From Ardenticatenaceae bacterium (GTDB lineage Bacteria; Chloroflexota; Anaerolineae; Promineifilales; Promineifilaceae), in contig JACKBQ010000001.1 in NCBI GenBank assembly GCA_020634455.1, positions 3,534,001-3,598,000 on the forward strand: 64,000 bases of DNA, written 5' to 3'. Positions 17,240 to 25,898 of the stretch are shown here, piece after piece; position 1 is the stretch's first letter, and each line of letters begins with the position of its first letter. Below the pieces are notes generated by a model. That model ran no database searches. It was not told the origin of the DNA and saw only the letters and a list, made by a program, of their open reading frames with translations. Both the position numbers and the translations under genes were made by a program.

Positions 17240-18292
17240 TTATGGTTGCGCAGCTTGCCCTGAGTTGGGCGAAAGCATCAGTGATGAACTGTCTACCACT
17301 TCAAAATTATCCCCGGTAATCACATCCATTTCATGCAGTAAATCGTTGTCCCAACGGCCGTCTGGCACGCCAGAGATGTACCAGGCGGAGCCATTGTCTG
17401 CCAGGATGAGGCCGTACGTTTTGAACGCCTGCAAAATCACCTGCATTTCGGGTGAGAAGCCGGAGATGTCGTAATCGGCGCGCAGGCGCAGGCGCAGCCC
17501 CATTGGCGGATAGTCTGTGTCGGTTATGTTGGAGGCGTCGTGACGGGCGGGCCAGACGTGGACGGCTTGGGTTTCGGGCGCAGTGAAGCGAATGGCGTGG
17601 CGAATTTCGCCGCTGGCAACTTCATCGTACCGGATGAGTCCGGGCAGGATGGGCAGCCCGGCGGCATCGGCCGAGGTCCAGCCGTCTGGCCGTAAATCGT
17701 GCGAATTCAGGTCATAGACCGCGCCGTTGGCCGCCTCCCAACTGCCATTTCCTTGGGGATAAGCGTCAAACAGTTCGTACAGCATACAATTTCCTGTGTC
17801 CAGAACGAGAACGTGGCGATCGTCGGTGCCATCTGGGCCGCCTTCAATGGGGGCATTGGGCGGGACGGGGTATGGGCCAGGGTCGCTTTCGCCGGGCCAG
17901 TTGACGAAGGTGATGGTAACCAGGGGCTGGCTGCCGGGCACCTCAACGTAAGGAATGCCGATGGGGCTGTTGGAACCGGGCGGCCAGACGCCTGAGCCAA
18001 AATCGGGGTGCAGCCCTGTGTTTGCGCCGATGGTGTTGATGTAGTTGGCAGAGTTGGGGTGGACGGGCAAGCTGTCTACGGGCGTGTTCCAAATGTTATC
18101 GCCGGGGAAAATGTCGCAGCCGCCAATTTGGGGTGGCGGGGTGCCTGGTTTGACGGTGAGGGGCAGGTACAGGTTGTTGCTGCCCGTGGGGCTGGCGGTG
18201 GCGCGTTGGTAAACGGCTGTTCCCCCCACAATTGCCCCGATAATGAGTAACAAAATAACGATTCTTGCGCTTTTTGTAGTAACGTTTGGCAT
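17240..18292 (-). CDS. Uncharacterised exported protein
   Basis: The 350-residue protein has one N-terminal hydrophobic segment (about 9-27), a short Thr/Ser/Pro linker, and a globular part. Distinctive blocks are GDNIWNTPVDSLPVH, DDRHVLVLDTGNCMLYELF, LRPDGWTSADAAGLPILPG, HAIRFTAP and PDGRWDNDLLHEMD. I recall similar sequences annotated only as hypothetical in Actinobacteria and Chloroflexota; no function is known to me. His, Asp and Trp residues recur in the blocks and could form an active or binding site, but that is speculation. It faces the LacI gene across a hairpin and reads divergently from the surface-protein cluster. Confidence 0.75.
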   Translation of the reverse strand: MPNVTTKSARIVILLLIIGAIVGGTAVYQRATASPTGSNNLYLPLTVKPGTPPPQIGGCDIFPGDNIWNTPVDSLPVHPNSANYINTIGANTGLHPDFGSGVWPPGSNSPIGIPYVEVPGSQPLVTITFVNWPGESDPGPYPVPPNAPIEGGPDGTDDRHVLVLDTGNCMLYELFDAYPQGNGSWEAANGAVYDLNSHDLRPDGWTSADAAGLPILPGLIRYDEVASGEIRHAIRFTAPETQAVHVWPARHDASNITDTDYPPMGLRLRLRADYDISGFSPEMQVILQAFKTYGLILADNGSAWYISGVPDGRWDNDLLHEMDVITGDNFEVVDSSSLMLSPNSGQAAQP

Positions 18293-18445
18293 CTGTGCCT
18301 CCCTAAATTAACCATAAATTAACGATACGGCCGTAACCTCTCTCTAATCCCAAATGGTTTTGCCAGATGATACCTAGCAGTTGGCGGAATGCAACGTGCG
18401 GTTGTGTGTCTGTGCCTGGCGTGAGGAAGGAAGAGGTTGAACAAA

Positions 18446-19555
18446 ATGAAAGTTCGCATTTTAACGGTGTTGGCGATTTTTGTGGGAGTGATGTTGTTGG
18501 TGGGGCAAATTTTAGTGGGAACGGCCGTTGCCGCCCACTCGAATGCTATTTTGGGATTGGACAGTCAGCTAGTTAGCCAATCACTCATTACCAGAACAAT
18601 CACAATGACATCAACCCGACCAGTTTCTATTGTTAATCGCCCTTCTACGCCAACCGCCGCATTAAAATGTGTTCCTGAAGCTCCGCAAATCACAATTTGT
18701 CCCACATTGTTACCGATAATAGGTAAATCACCTTTTCAATTTTTGGGTGGCTTGATGACGTTAGTTGCAGATAGTGGGTTGAGGGTCAAAGGCCTTACAA
18801 CCTTTGTAACTAATTCCGTAACAATAAACTACGCTTCTTTACAGTTTTCAAAAAATCCAGAAAGTATTAAATGGGAACATTTAGATAGCGGTCAATCTGG
18901 CTCGGTTGATTTTGATAATAGCAACCCGATTCTCGAGAATATTCCCGTAAATGCAGGCATGGTTGGTGCCCAACCCATAAAGATCGACTTTTTGCGACAG
19001 GATGCTGAACCAATTTCGCTTGTTTTTACCTTCTTCTACATTCCCAATGGCGACTTTTCAGACCCGGAAACAAATAATAACCAATGGAATTTGGAAGCAA
19101 ATGTCAATGGGGCACAGGTTGCGAGACCACGGATTAAAAATGACTTACTTCAACTATTTGTTTCTGATAGTGCGGCGGCAGATCCATACAAATTAATCTG
19201 CAGTCCTGCGAAAGTAGGATTTGCGTTGGCTTCAATTGATTTGGAACTGCCGACTGAAGGTGAATTTTACTTGAGGGTGCAGGGCACCGTTTTTACCCAA
19301 GACCAAAACCCCAGCAACAGCAGCACCTTTGATGCATTTGAAGTGGTCATAGATGGTAACGTGGCGGATCGGGTGAGCAATATAGATCAGCCCATTCGCT
19401 GTGATCCGGTGATTAACCGGCAGGTGGTGGTGGATTCGCGCATTCCGCTAAGTGGCTACGCCGGGAACACAACTATTAGCCTGGAAAACCACCGCCGTTT
19501 CGATGACCAGTACGACACGTATACCGAGATTGATATGGTTTGGATTGATTATTAG
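18446..19555 (+). CDS. Uncharacterised secreted or membrane-anchored protein
   Basis: The protein of about 369 residues has an N-terminal hydrophobic stretch (ILTVLAIFVGVMLLVGQILVG) followed by AVAA, so a signal peptide or anchor is likely. The rest looks like extracellular beta-sandwich material without a family I recognise. The ATG at 18446 is preferred over a TTG nine bases earlier because GGAAGAGG lies at a better distance. Lower GC than the genes after 21,400 is noticeable. It heads a plus-strand run of surface proteins, but a 196-base gap containing a repeat separates it from the next gene. Confidence 0.7.
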   Translation: MKVRILTVLAIFVGVMLLVGQILVGTAVAAHSNAILGLDSQLVSQSLITRTITMTSTRPVSIVNRPSTPTAALKCVPEAPQITICPTLLPIIGKSPFQFLGGLMTLVADSGLRVKGLTTFVTNSVTINYASLQFSKNPESIKWEHLDSGQSGSVDFDNSNPILENIPVNAGMVGAQPIKIDFLRQDAEPISLVFTFFYIPNGDFSDPETNNNQWNLEANVNGAQVARPRIKNDLLQLFVSDSAAADPYKLICSPAKVGFALASIDLELPTEGEFYLRVQGTVFTQDQNPSNSSTFDAFEVVIDGNVADRVSNIDQPIRCDPVINRQVVVDSRIPLSGYAGNTTISLENHRRFDDQYDTYTEIDMVWIDY

Positions 19556-19627
19556 GGGTTCGGTGAGCGGTAATCGGTAAGCAGTATTCAGTGAACAGTA
19601 AACAGGTGTTTACAGAAAAGACGACAT

Positions 19628-19720
19628 GAGCCTGGGCTCAACACCATGAATGAAAATCAACAGATTTCGCAGATTCAACAGATTTTAATCCGCGTTCATC
19701 CGCGCTGGTCCGCGTCCTAT
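19628..19720 (+). repeat. Leader repeat, copy A
   Basis: About 93 bases, including ACCATGAATGAAAATCAACA and a run of CCGCG(T/C)TCATCCGCGC-like units, recur with a few changes at 25786-25880. Each copy ends 20-35 bases before a secreted-protein gene. Confidence 0.8.
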
Positions 19721-19751
19721 TTTTGAAGAAGCTAGTTTGGAGAGAAATTTT

Positions 19752-21413
19752 ATGAAGCGTACGGCCGTATCTCATCTCATTATCTCGCTCATTTTGGGCA
19801 TGTTGGGGGTTGGTTTGGTGGCTTGCTCGTTGGCGGCTGGCGAAACGGCCGTTGCCGAAGGCGGCGCAACAATCCCCACGCCTACTGCTGCGGAAGATGT
19901 AGTGGCAAACGAGGTGATGACGGATACGGCCGTAACCGAAGAAGAAGTGGTGCAAGAAACGGCCGTACCACCCACACCAACCCCCGCCCCACAACCCTGC
20001 CAAACCCAAGAAACCCTAATGACGCCAGAAAAAATAGACGAGCAGCTAACTGGCGACAAACAATTTGCCAACCAAAACCTCAGCGGCGTAGATTTCAGCG
20101 GCAAAGACCTGTCCGGCGCAAATTTTGAATGTGCCAGCCTGACTGGTGCCAATCTAACCGGAGTAACCCTGACCCACGCAATTTTGAGTCGAGCCAACTT
20201 GACAGAAGCCGACCTTGGAGATGGGAAGATGACCAACAATGGCGAATGTACGCCTCGGCAGGAAAACGAACCAAGCAAGCTGCCAGATTTTTACCAGCTC
20301 ATGCTTTCTGGCGCAGATTTCACTAGCGTTTGCCTACGTGGAGCAGACTTTGTAGCCGCAAATTTAACTGGTGCCTATTTTGAAGGTGCCGATTTAACCG
20401 AGGCCAATTTTTACCATGCTGGCTTAGCTGGTGCGCATTTCAATACCGCAAATTTGACCCAAGCTCAATTTTATTACGATGGGCTGAATAGGCCGGGATG
20501 CCAGGGTGATAACTGCACAATCACTCTGGCAAATGCGGACTTCACGGGAGCAGATTTGAACTTGGCCAATTTTAGTGGTGCGAAGATGCTAACAGTCACC
20601 TTATCAAATGTGGAAAACCTCCACACCGCAAATTTGTCTGGCGTTGATTTAACTGGGGCAACCCCACTGGATGGCGACACGCTGAAAGGTGTGAACCTGG
20701 CCGGTGCAAATCTGGGGTTTGGAAAAATAGATGAGAGTACCACCAATAAATGTGTTGGAATGAAAGAGAGCAATCCCCTTGATTTCTATAGGGTAAATTG
20801 GTCTGGAGCGAATTTATCAGGAGTTTGTTTGCATGGAGCGAATTTGGTTGAAGCCACCTTGAGCGGCGCAAATTTGGCGGGTGCCGATTTGACGAATGCC
20901 AATTTGTACAGCGCAACGCTGACTCAGACCGTTTTTTACGTGGACAACATTACCACGACCACTTTATCCAACACCAATTTGGCCTATGCCAATTTATCCG
21001 GCGCAGATTTGTATGGCATTGATTTTACAGACTCGGTCACGCTAACGAACGCAAACTTGATGGGAGCCAATCTGACAAAGGCAACGTTTGGCTCTGGTAC
21101 CATTTTGACCAACGCTACATTTAAGGAAGCTCGTCTGATTGGTGCAATTTTAACCAGCGCTGACTTTACGTTTGTAGATGTTTCCTGGGCGGACATGCGG
21201 CAAGCGAAAGTGTGTAGGACGGATTTTTCCAGAGCCAATCTCAATGGGTCGAACTTGAACGATGCGATTTACAGTACCAAGACCCGCTGGCCTGATTATT
21301 TTAATCCGCTCCTGGCAGGTGCAATTTGTGAGACCGCGTGTGCCGATGATCCGCCTGCAACTAAATGTGAGCCTGCTTCGACAAAATTCGATAATCCTCC
21401 AGGGGGTGGCTGA
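19752..21413 (+). CDS. Pentapeptide-repeat lipoprotein
   Basis: The 553-residue protein has a signal peptide with a lipobox at GLVAC25, then a Thr/Val/Glu/Pro-rich linker. From about residue 90 it consists of pentapeptide repeats of the A(D/N)LxG type (for example ANLTGVTLTHAILSRANLTEADL). These fold as a right-handed quadrilateral beta-helix. The start at 19752 follows GGAGAGA; a TTG five codons upstream is less likely. The transglycosylase gene begins two bases after its stop. Being extracytoplasmic, it is not a Qnr-like gyrase protector; a scaffold or adhesion role is possible but unproven. Confidence 0.9.
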   Translation: MKRTAVSHLIISLILGMLGVGLVACSLAAGETAVAEGGATIPTPTAAEDVVANEVMTDTAVTEEEVVQETAVPPTPTPAPQPCQTQETLMTPEKIDEQLTGDKQFANQNLSGVDFSGKDLSGANFECASLTGANLTGVTLTHAILSRANLTEADLGDGKMTNNGECTPRQENEPSKLPDFYQLMLSGADFTSVCLRGADFVAANLTGAYFEGADLTEANFYHAGLAGAHFNTANLTQAQFYYDGLNRPGCQGDNCTITLANADFTGADLNLANFSGAKMLTVTLSNVENLHTANLSGVDLTGATPLDGDTLKGVNLAGANLGFGKIDESTTNKCVGMKESNPLDFYRVNWSGANLSGVCLHGANLVEATLSGANLAGADLTNANLYSATLTQTVFYVDNITTTTLSNTNLAYANLSGADLYGIDFTDSVTLTNANLMGANLTKATFGSGTILTNATFKEARLIGAILTSADFTFVDVSWADMRQAKVCRTDFSRANLNGSNLNDAIYSTKTRWPDYFNPLLAGAICETACADDPPATKCEPASTKFDNPPGGG

Positions 21414-21415
21414 TT

Positions 21416-22207
21416 ATGAGCCTTGTCCACGGTGGTTTTCGGTATTTAGTTGGCGGTTTGCTAGCTGTGATTTTTTTGCTGGTGGCGGGTTTGCTCGTCA
21501 CGGCCGTTTCCATCCTCACTCAAGAAATTGCCCTGGCGGGAGAACTTGAGAAGGTCTCTATTGTGCCGTCCGTACCCAACACGGCCGTTTCCCAACCCAC
21601 ATCCACTGCCAGCCCAACCTCACCCGCCGTGGTGCAGGGCGTGGTGGTAGCCCAGCCCGCACCCCACCTGCCGCCGGGGAACAAGCTGGGCAAAACGGCA
21701 GTCGCCGCTTCCAGTCGCCTCTCCCCCATTTTCACCAAAGAAGTGCAGCATTGGCGACCCCAAATCTTGCAGTGGGCCGCCGCCTACGACCTCGATCCCA
21801 ACATCGTGGCCACCCTCATGCAAATTGAATCCTGCGGCAATCCAGACGCCGTTTCTTCCGCCGGGGCGGTGGGGCTGTTCCAGGTGTTGCCGCACCATTT
21901 TGCCCCCGGCGAGACCATGACCGACCCCGCCACCAACGCCCAGCGCGGGCTGGATTACTTCACCTACGGCTTGGATTATCACGACGGAGACATTTTTCTG
22001 ACCTTTGCCGGGTACAACGCCGGGCACGGCAGCGTGCTGGCCGCCCCGGCCAACTGGCCGCAGGAAACGCAGCAATATTTTTACTTTAGCCAGGGTATTT
22101 ACGACGACGCCCGCACCGGGGCGCTGCAAAGCCCCACGCTGGCCGAATGGTTGCAGCTTCGGGGCAACAGCTTGTGCTACCAGGCGGCACAAAGGTTGGG
22201 TCTATGA
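21416..22207 (+). CDS. Membrane-anchored lytic transglycosylase (SLT domain)
   Basis: The 263-residue protein has one N-terminal transmembrane segment (about 10-33) and a Pro/Thr/Ser-rich spacer to about 105. A lysozyme-like SLT domain then contains the catalytic Glu138 in LMQIESCGNPDAVSSAGAVG, LFQVLP and FAGYNAG. It should cleave peptidoglycan glycan strands on the outer face of the membrane. The pentapeptide gene ends two bases upstream, and the next gene starts within its stop (ATGA), so the genes are probably translated together. A local role in opening the wall for the neighbouring surface proteins is a reasonable inference. Confidence 0.92.
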   Translation: MSLVHGGFRYLVGGLLAVIFLLVAGLLVTAVSILTQEIALAGELEKVSIVPSVPNTAVSQPTSTASPTSPAVVQGVVVAQPAPHLPPGNKLGKTAVAASSRLSPIFTKEVQHWRPQILQWAAAYDLDPNIVATLMQIESCGNPDAVSSAGAVGLFQVLPHHFAPGETMTDPATNAQRGLDYFTYGLDYHDGDIFLTFAGYNAGHGSVLAAPANWPQETQQYFYFSQGIYDDARTGALQSPTLAEWLQLRGNSLCYQAAQRLGL

Positions 22208-23952
22208 GCATGGCAGAGCAAAACGGGCAACGGCCGTTCTACAAACGCACCTTCTTTTGGCCAGCGATGGCCGGGGTGTTGCTGCTCCTGCTCATCGTGG
22301 CGCTAACGGCCGTTCTGCTCGCCCTGGCGGAACAATCCCAAACCAATCGCGCTTTGCTGGCGGAACTGCTCACCGTGCAGGCCAGCAGCGTGGCCCAAAG
22401 CACACCGCCGCCCACCCAACCAATTGTTGCCAGCGCCACCGCCCCGCCCACCGATGATTTGCCTACCCAAACCGCCGTGCCCTCGGCAACGGCCGTACCC
22501 CCCACAAAACCGATTGGCAGCAGCGATGGCCGGGACGAAGGCACAGCCCCCCGCCTGGTAGACGATTTTTACGTCACTGACGAAGACACCCCACTCACCG
22601 TCGGCAATTTGAACAGCCTGCTGCGCAACGATGATTTTGCCGATGCCGTCACCGTCGGCAGTGGCGGCCCCAGCGGGGTGGCCAACGGCACCCTCAGCCT
22701 CAACGCCGACGGCACTTTTACCTACCAGCCCCGCACCAACTTTTTTGGCGAAGATGCCTTCATTTACGAAGCGTGCAACGGCACGGGAGCCTGCGCCCTG
22801 GCAATGGCCGTAATCGCCATCCGCCCCAGCAACGATCCCCCCATTGCCGACGACGACACCGTGACCGTGAGCGAGGACGACGACCAAGTCACGCTCACCG
22901 CCACCCTGCTCAACGGCGATTTGGACATCGAGGCCAATCCGCTGACCATCGCCCAGGTGACGACCAATGCGCCCAGCCAGGTCATTTTTAACCGCAATAC
23001 CGGGGCGGTCGCCTTTGCGCCGGGAGCTGCGTTTGATTATTTGGCGGTAGGCGAAACGGCCGTTCGCACCTTCCAATACCAGCTAACCGACGGCCTCGCC
23101 CTCTCCAACAGCGCCACCGTCACCGTCACCATCACCGGGGCCAACGATTTGCCCCAGGCAGTTGCCGACGGTCTTGCCCCGGCCGACCCGATTTTCGTGG
23201 ATGAAGACGAAATTTCTGCCGACCTCACTAGCTTGCTGCTGGAAAATGACACCGATCCCGACGATTCTGACCTGCCCAAGCTGGCAATCCACACCATCGC
23301 CAACAACAGCGGGGGCGGAACGGCCGTTCTCGCCAGCAGCGGCCTCACCTACAACCCCAACGGCCAGTACGCCGCCTTAAATGAAGGCGACACCGCCACC
23401 GACACCTTCACCTACACCATCGCCGACGAGCACGACGTAAGCCAAGCCGCCCAAGTCACCGTCACCATTCGTGGCGTCAACCAGCCGCCCGAACTGGCCG
23501 TGAGCAACCCCACCAGCCCCGTCGTCTACTCCGCCACGCTGGGAACGGCCGTAAACATCGCTACCACCGCCACCATCACCGACCCGGACAACGCTGCGCT
23601 CAGCCGCTTCACCATCCGCTTTGGCGATGGCGATCGGCTGGACGGGCAAGCTGAGTACGTGCAGCTGACCTTCCAGGGGCAGGTGATTACCAGCACCGGC
23701 AGCACGATTACGCTCACCGCCAGCGGCTTGGCGCTTTTGGATTGGCAAACGGCCGTTCAAACCGCCCACTACGTCCATCTCAGCCCCACGCCCACCCCCG
23801 GCTGCCGCCAATTCACCTTCCAGGCCACCGACGCCAACAACGGCGCGTCTAATCTGCAAGCCGTCAACGTGGCCGTCGGCAGTGCCACCTGCCCCGCCGC
23901 CCGCCACATTTCCCCCAAAGCCGCCCTGTTTTCCCGGAGGATGCCCCAATGA
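22204..23952 (+). CDS. Membrane-anchored cadherin-like repeat protein
   Basis: The 582-residue protein has an N-terminal transmembrane anchor (about 15-37) and a Thr/Pro-rich spacer. Tandem Ig-like repeats of the VCBS/cadherin-like type follow, recognised by DEDTPLTV, NADGTFTYQP, EDAFIYE, ATVTVTITGANDLPQA and similar blocks. Such repeats often bind calcium and build adhesins. The start is the ATG in ATGAGC that overlaps the transglycosylase stop by four bases, and its own stop overlaps the following gene in the same way. It lacks a recognisable catalytic domain, so it is likely structural or adhesive. Confidence 0.85.
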   Translation: MSMAEQNGQRPFYKRTFFWPAMAGVLLLLLIVALTAVLLALAEQSQTNRALLAELLTVQASSVAQSTPPPTQPIVASATAPPTDDLPTQTAVPSATAVPPTKPIGSSDGRDEGTAPRLVDDFYVTDEDTPLTVGNLNSLLRNDDFADAVTVGSGGPSGVANGTLSLNADGTFTYQPRTNFFGEDAFIYEACNGTGACALAMAVIAIRPSNDPPIADDDTVTVSEDDDQVTLTATLLNGDLDIEANPLTIAQVTTNAPSQVIFNRNTGAVAFAPGAAFDYLAVGETAVRTFQYQLTDGLALSNSATVTVTITGANDLPQAVADGLAPADPIFVDEDEISADLTSLLLENDTDPDDSDLPKLAIHTIANNSGGGTAVLASSGLTYNPNGQYAALNEGDTATDTFTYTIADEHDVSQAAQVTVTIRGVNQPPELAVSNPTSPVVYSATLGTAVNIATTATITDPDNAALSRFTIRFGDGDRLDGQAEYVQLTFQGQVITSTGSTITLTASGLALLDWQTAVQTAHYVHLSPTPTPGCRQFTFQATDANNGASNLQAVNVAVGSATCPAARHISPKAALFSRRMPQ

Positions 23953-25742
23953 CGACCCTGAAACTGCCGCACAAGCTCATTCTGGCCCTCTGCACCGTGG
24001 CCGCCCTGGTGACCGCCTGGCAAATTGTGCGCGGCCTCACCTCGCCCGCCGATGATCCGCAGCGGCTGGCCGCCCAACTGCTGCCCGACTCCGGCCAGCC
24101 GCTCCAGCTTGGGGCCACGCTTTCCGCCGAGGCGGTGGAAATTGGGGATTTTGTCACGCTGACGCTCATCGTGCGCAACAACCAACCCGTGCCGCTGGAG
24201 CCAAAAGTGGCGGTGGAACTGCCTGCCGCCTTGCAATTTGAGGCCGCCCATCTGGCCGAAGATTTGCTGCTGAATGAAACCGACCACGCGCTTTGGTGGT
24301 ATCCCGAACTGCCAGCCAACGGCGGCGTTGCCGTGCGGGAGCTGTCGCTGCTGGCCTTGCAGCCCACTGCTGGGGAACAGCCGGAGCGGCTCACCGTGCT
24401 GCTGTCCGATGGCCGCGAATCGCACACGGTGGTTTTTCCGTTTTGGGCGGGGCAATCGCTGTCGCCAACGGCCGTTTTCCAAGCGACTGATGCGCAGGTG
24501 GCCGTGGGGCAGCAGGTGCAATTTACCAACAGCAGCCTGGGGCAAGCCCCACTCAGATACCAGTGGGAATTTGGCGATGGGCAAACCGCCACCGCCGCCG
24601 AACCGCGCCACGTTTACACCGAACCGGGGCAGTACGTGGTGCAGCTCACCGTGCAAAATAGTTTGGGGCAGGCCAGCCACAGCCTGCCCATCACCGTTGG
24701 TGCGCCCCCGGCGGTGCGGCTGGATTTGAGCCAGCAGATTTACGCCCAGGCCCCGTTTGTGGCCCAGGCATTTTCGGACGGCGGCAGCGAGACAACGTTG
24801 CAATGGCAAATGGGGGATGGCGCGGCGCACAACGGTTTTTGGGTGGAGCACAGCTACGCCCAGCCGGGAGAATACGTGGTGCAGCTCACGGCCACCAATC
24901 CATTTGGAAGCAGCAGCGCCTCGGCGCTGGTTGTGGTGCAGGCGAGCGACCTGAATCCCAACCCGCCAACGGTTCCGGCAACGGCCGTTCCCCAAACCGC
25001 CGCCACCCCCGACTACATGGCCCTGCCCATCCAGCTCCAGGCCAATGCCGCTGCGGATGCGCTGCCCCTGCCGCAGCAGTTGCTCTGGTACACCAACGAG
25101 GCGCGGCGGCAAGCGAACCAGCCCCCCGTGACCCTCTCGCTAAGCCTGAGTCAGGCGGCGCAGGTTCACGCCAACGACGCCGCCAACAATTTTGTGGCGG
25201 ACCACCTCGGCTCCGACGGCACCAATCCGTACGACCGGGTGGAGCGGGCTGGCTACGTGGACGGCTTTTTGATTGGCGAGGTGACGGCGTGGGGGTTCAA
25301 CACCGCTCGCAGCGCGGTGCAGTTCTGGCTAGACAGCCCGGAGCATCGGCGCACGCTGCTCAATCCGCTGGCGGATGAAATCGGCGCGGCGGAGGCGACC
25401 AACTACGATTCGCAATTTGTGTGGCATTGGGTGATTGAGTTTACCAGCTACGAACTGCCGGGAGAAACGGCCGTAACCTACCTCAGTCCCACCATCACCC
25501 CCACGCCGCCGCCTACCGCCACCGCTGCCTACACCGCCACGCCCACACCCACGGGCACGGCCACCGCGACCACCACGCCCACGGCCACCGGCACGTCGCT
25601 ACCTACCGCGACGCCCACCGAAACGGCCACACCCACGCCCACATTCACGCCAACCGCCACCGCCAGCCCAACATTAACACCCACCAGCACGCCGACCGCC
25701 ACCATCACCTCCACACCAACCGAGACGGGAGAACGGCCGTAG
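23949..25742 (+). CDS. Secreted PKD-CAP domain protein with Thr/Pro-rich tail
   Basis: The 597-residue protein has an N-terminal signal or anchor (about 8-27) and a DUF11-like beta domain (about 50-170). Two PKD domains with YQWEFGDGQTATAAEPRHVY and LQWQMGDGAAHNGFWVEHSY follow. A CAP/SCP domain (about 375-500) has LLWYTNEARR, AAQVHANDAANNF and FWLDSPEHRRTLLNP. The C-terminal 90 residues are nearly pure Thr/Pro/Ala, probably wall-spanning or glycosylated. CAP proteins in bacteria are often secreted, with various roles. The start overlaps the previous stop by four bases. The tail is low-complexity DNA and could vary in length between strains. Confidence 0.88.
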   Translation: MTTLKLPHKLILALCTVAALVTAWQIVRGLTSPADDPQRLAAQLLPDSGQPLQLGATLSAEAVEIGDFVTLTLIVRNNQPVPLEPKVAVELPAALQFEAAHLAEDLLLNETDHALWWYPELPANGGVAVRELSLLALQPTAGEQPERLTVLLSDGRESHTVVFPFWAGQSLSPTAVFQATDAQVAVGQQVQFTNSSLGQAPLRYQWEFGDGQTATAAEPRHVYTEPGQYVVQLTVQNSLGQASHSLPITVGAPPAVRLDLSQQIYAQAPFVAQAFSDGGSETTLQWQMGDGAAHNGFWVEHSYAQPGEYVVQLTATNPFGSSSASALVVVQASDLNPNPPTVPATAVPQTAATPDYMALPIQLQANAAADALPLPQQLLWYTNEARRQANQPPVTLSLSLSQAAQVHANDAANNFVADHLGSDGTNPYDRVERAGYVDGFLIGEVTAWGFNTARSAVQFWLDSPEHRRTLLNPLADEIGAAEATNYDSQFVWHWVIEFTSYELPGETAVTYLSPTITPTPPPTATAAYTATPTPTGTATATTTPTATGTSLPTATPTETATPTPTFTPTATASPTLTPTSTPTATITSTPTETGERP

Positions 25743-25785
25743 CCTGAATCAACCAACCTCCCGCAGGTTTGCAACGGAGACTTTA

Positions 25786-25880
25786 TGAGCACAAGCTCAA
25801 CACCATAAATGAAAATCAACAGATTTCGCAGATTAACAAGATTTAATCCGCGTTCATCCGCGCTAGTCTGCGTCCCATAT
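25786..25880 (+). repeat. Leader repeat, copy B
   Basis: This is the second copy of the element at 19628-19720, ending just before the AGGAGG ribosome site of the next gene. Differences include an altered GAGC...GCTC end and small indels. Confidence 0.8.
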
Positions 25881-25898
25881 ACGAAGGAGGAAATACCA

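Noticed and set aside
20100..21300. Tandem direct repeats in the pentapeptide gene as a possible CRISPR
   Set aside because: The repeats are degenerate five-codon units in one long reading frame, without conserved repeats and unique spacers.
22303..25112. Long minus-strand frames across the surface-protein genes
   Set aside because: They are shadows caused by high GC at third positions; their translations are low-complexity Gly/Arg/His-rich.
25500..25742. Thr/Pro codon run at the end of the PKD-CAP gene as a minisatellite element
   Set aside because: It stays in frame and fits a wall-spanning tail. It is low complexity, but I see no sign of a separate mobile element.
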